Assembly (NCBI RefSeq): GCF_044385915.1
Contig: NZ_JBISCC010000127.1
Coordinates: 1 to 64,000 of the forward strand
Origin: Thalassobellus citreus
GTDB lineage: Bacteria; Bacteroidota; Bacteroidia; Flavobacteriales; Flavobacteriaceae
Direction of reading: 5' to 3'
Length of the DNA stretch: 64,000 nt
Part shown: positions 63,795 to 64,000 of the stretch, piece after piece
How positions within the stretch are numbered: position 1 is the stretch's first letter
How the letters are laid out: every line of letters begins with the position of its first letter
Program-made: the position numbers and the translations under genes
The notes under the pieces: model-generated
Seen by the model: only the letters and a program-made list of their open reading frames with translations
What the model was told of the DNA's origin: nothing
Database searches by the model: none

Positions 63795-64000
63795 ATGAAG
63801 AGATTAGAGTTAAAAAAATATTATTTAGTGTTGTTGTTTTTATTTCTATTGTGTTTCAATGCGTTTGCTAACGATGGTTATAAATTATGGATGCAATATA
63901 GTTTTATTCAGAATGAAAATATAAGACATTCTTATCAATCAAATATTCAAAAACTAGTTCCTTTAGGAGATTCAAAAACGATTGAAATAGCTTTAAATGA
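63795..64000 (+). CDS. Alpha-glucuronidase (GH67), N-terminal part only
   Basis: The first 68 codons are present; the gene runs off the right edge. After a signal peptide (YYLVLLFLFLLCFNAFA) the sequence NDGYKLWMQYSFIQNENI followed by a Tyr and LGDSKTIEIALN matches the start of GH67 alpha-glucuronidases (consensus EDGYxLWLRY). The family removes 4-O-methylglucuronic acid from xylan oligomers. It is divergent from the GH3 gene and shares its operator. Confidence 0.75.
   Translation, partial: MKRLELKKYYLVLLFLFLLCFNAFANDGYKLWMQYSFIQNENIRHSYQSNIQKLVPLGDSKTIEIALN

Overview
The window is a low-GC stretch of a Bacteroidota chromosome, most probably from a marine or sediment member of the Flavobacteriaceae. 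The evidence is the promoters of TTTG / TAnnTTTG type, two large secreted enzymes ending in type IX secretion (T9SS) sorting domains, a TonB receptor with a carboxypeptidase-like N-terminal domain, many lipoproteins, and typical flavobacterial versions of Tex, Mfd, MetG, RseP, FeoAB and DtxR proteins. Genus cannot be decided from this sequence.

Layout. 1-15.6 kb is mostly housekeeping: a secreted protein cut by the left edge, an apparent small transcription unit, an AraC regulator, HD hydrolase, acyl-ACP desaturase plus PlsC, bacilliredoxin, a TerB/DnaJ protein, a CoiA-like protein, LD-carboxypeptidase, MetG, an OmpA-type lipoprotein, ferritin with a small Cys-rich protein, and Tex. 15.8-30.4 kb is a complete-looking molybdenum nitrogenase cluster. 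On the minus strand it reads nifH-nifI1-nifI2-nifD-nifK-nifE-nifN-nifB-[2Fe-2S] ferredoxin-TSUP permease-nifV-NifX-like protein-three small uncharacterised proteins, and a divergent NifA-type sigma54 activator sits upstream of nifH. The order (two PII-like genes between nifH and nifD), the roughly 50-residue insertion in NifD and the short NifK are those of methanogen, clostridial and Chlorobi nif systems rather than proteobacterial ones. Housekeeping genes flank the cluster (tex/terB on one side, mfd on the other).

30.5-36.9 kb carries mfd, a TlpA-like protein, a YraN nuclease and a lipoprotein. 37-43.3 kb is a metal-uptake locus: a DtxR/MntR-like repressor, a membrane-anchored DtxR-like protein fused to FeoA, an FeoB split into separate GTPase and membrane genes with an unusual gate sequence, and a convergent TonB receptor whose promoter carries nearly the same operator as the repressor gene. 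A second, conventional feoA-feoB-small Cys-rich protein operon follows at 44.5-47 kb. 47-51.2 kb holds a SCO protein, an M1 peptidase and RseP, and 51.3 kb a tRNA-Asn. 51.35-53.6 kb looks partly decayed (GGTTGCA repeats, a frameshifted small membrane protein, a truncated XRE regulator). 53.6-64 kb is a plant-polysaccharide (xylan/pectin) locus: a PL1-like lyase, GH43, LacI regulator, acetylesterase, GH3 and the start of a GH67 alpha-glucuronidase, with LacI-type operators.

The two most interesting parts are the nif island, with its small unknown genes and a tandem palindrome in the nifH-nifA gap, and the DtxR / FeoA-fusion / split-FeoB / TonB system, which looks like one co-regulated metal importer spanning both membranes. 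All functions are inferred by reading protein and DNA motifs by eye; no database search was run.
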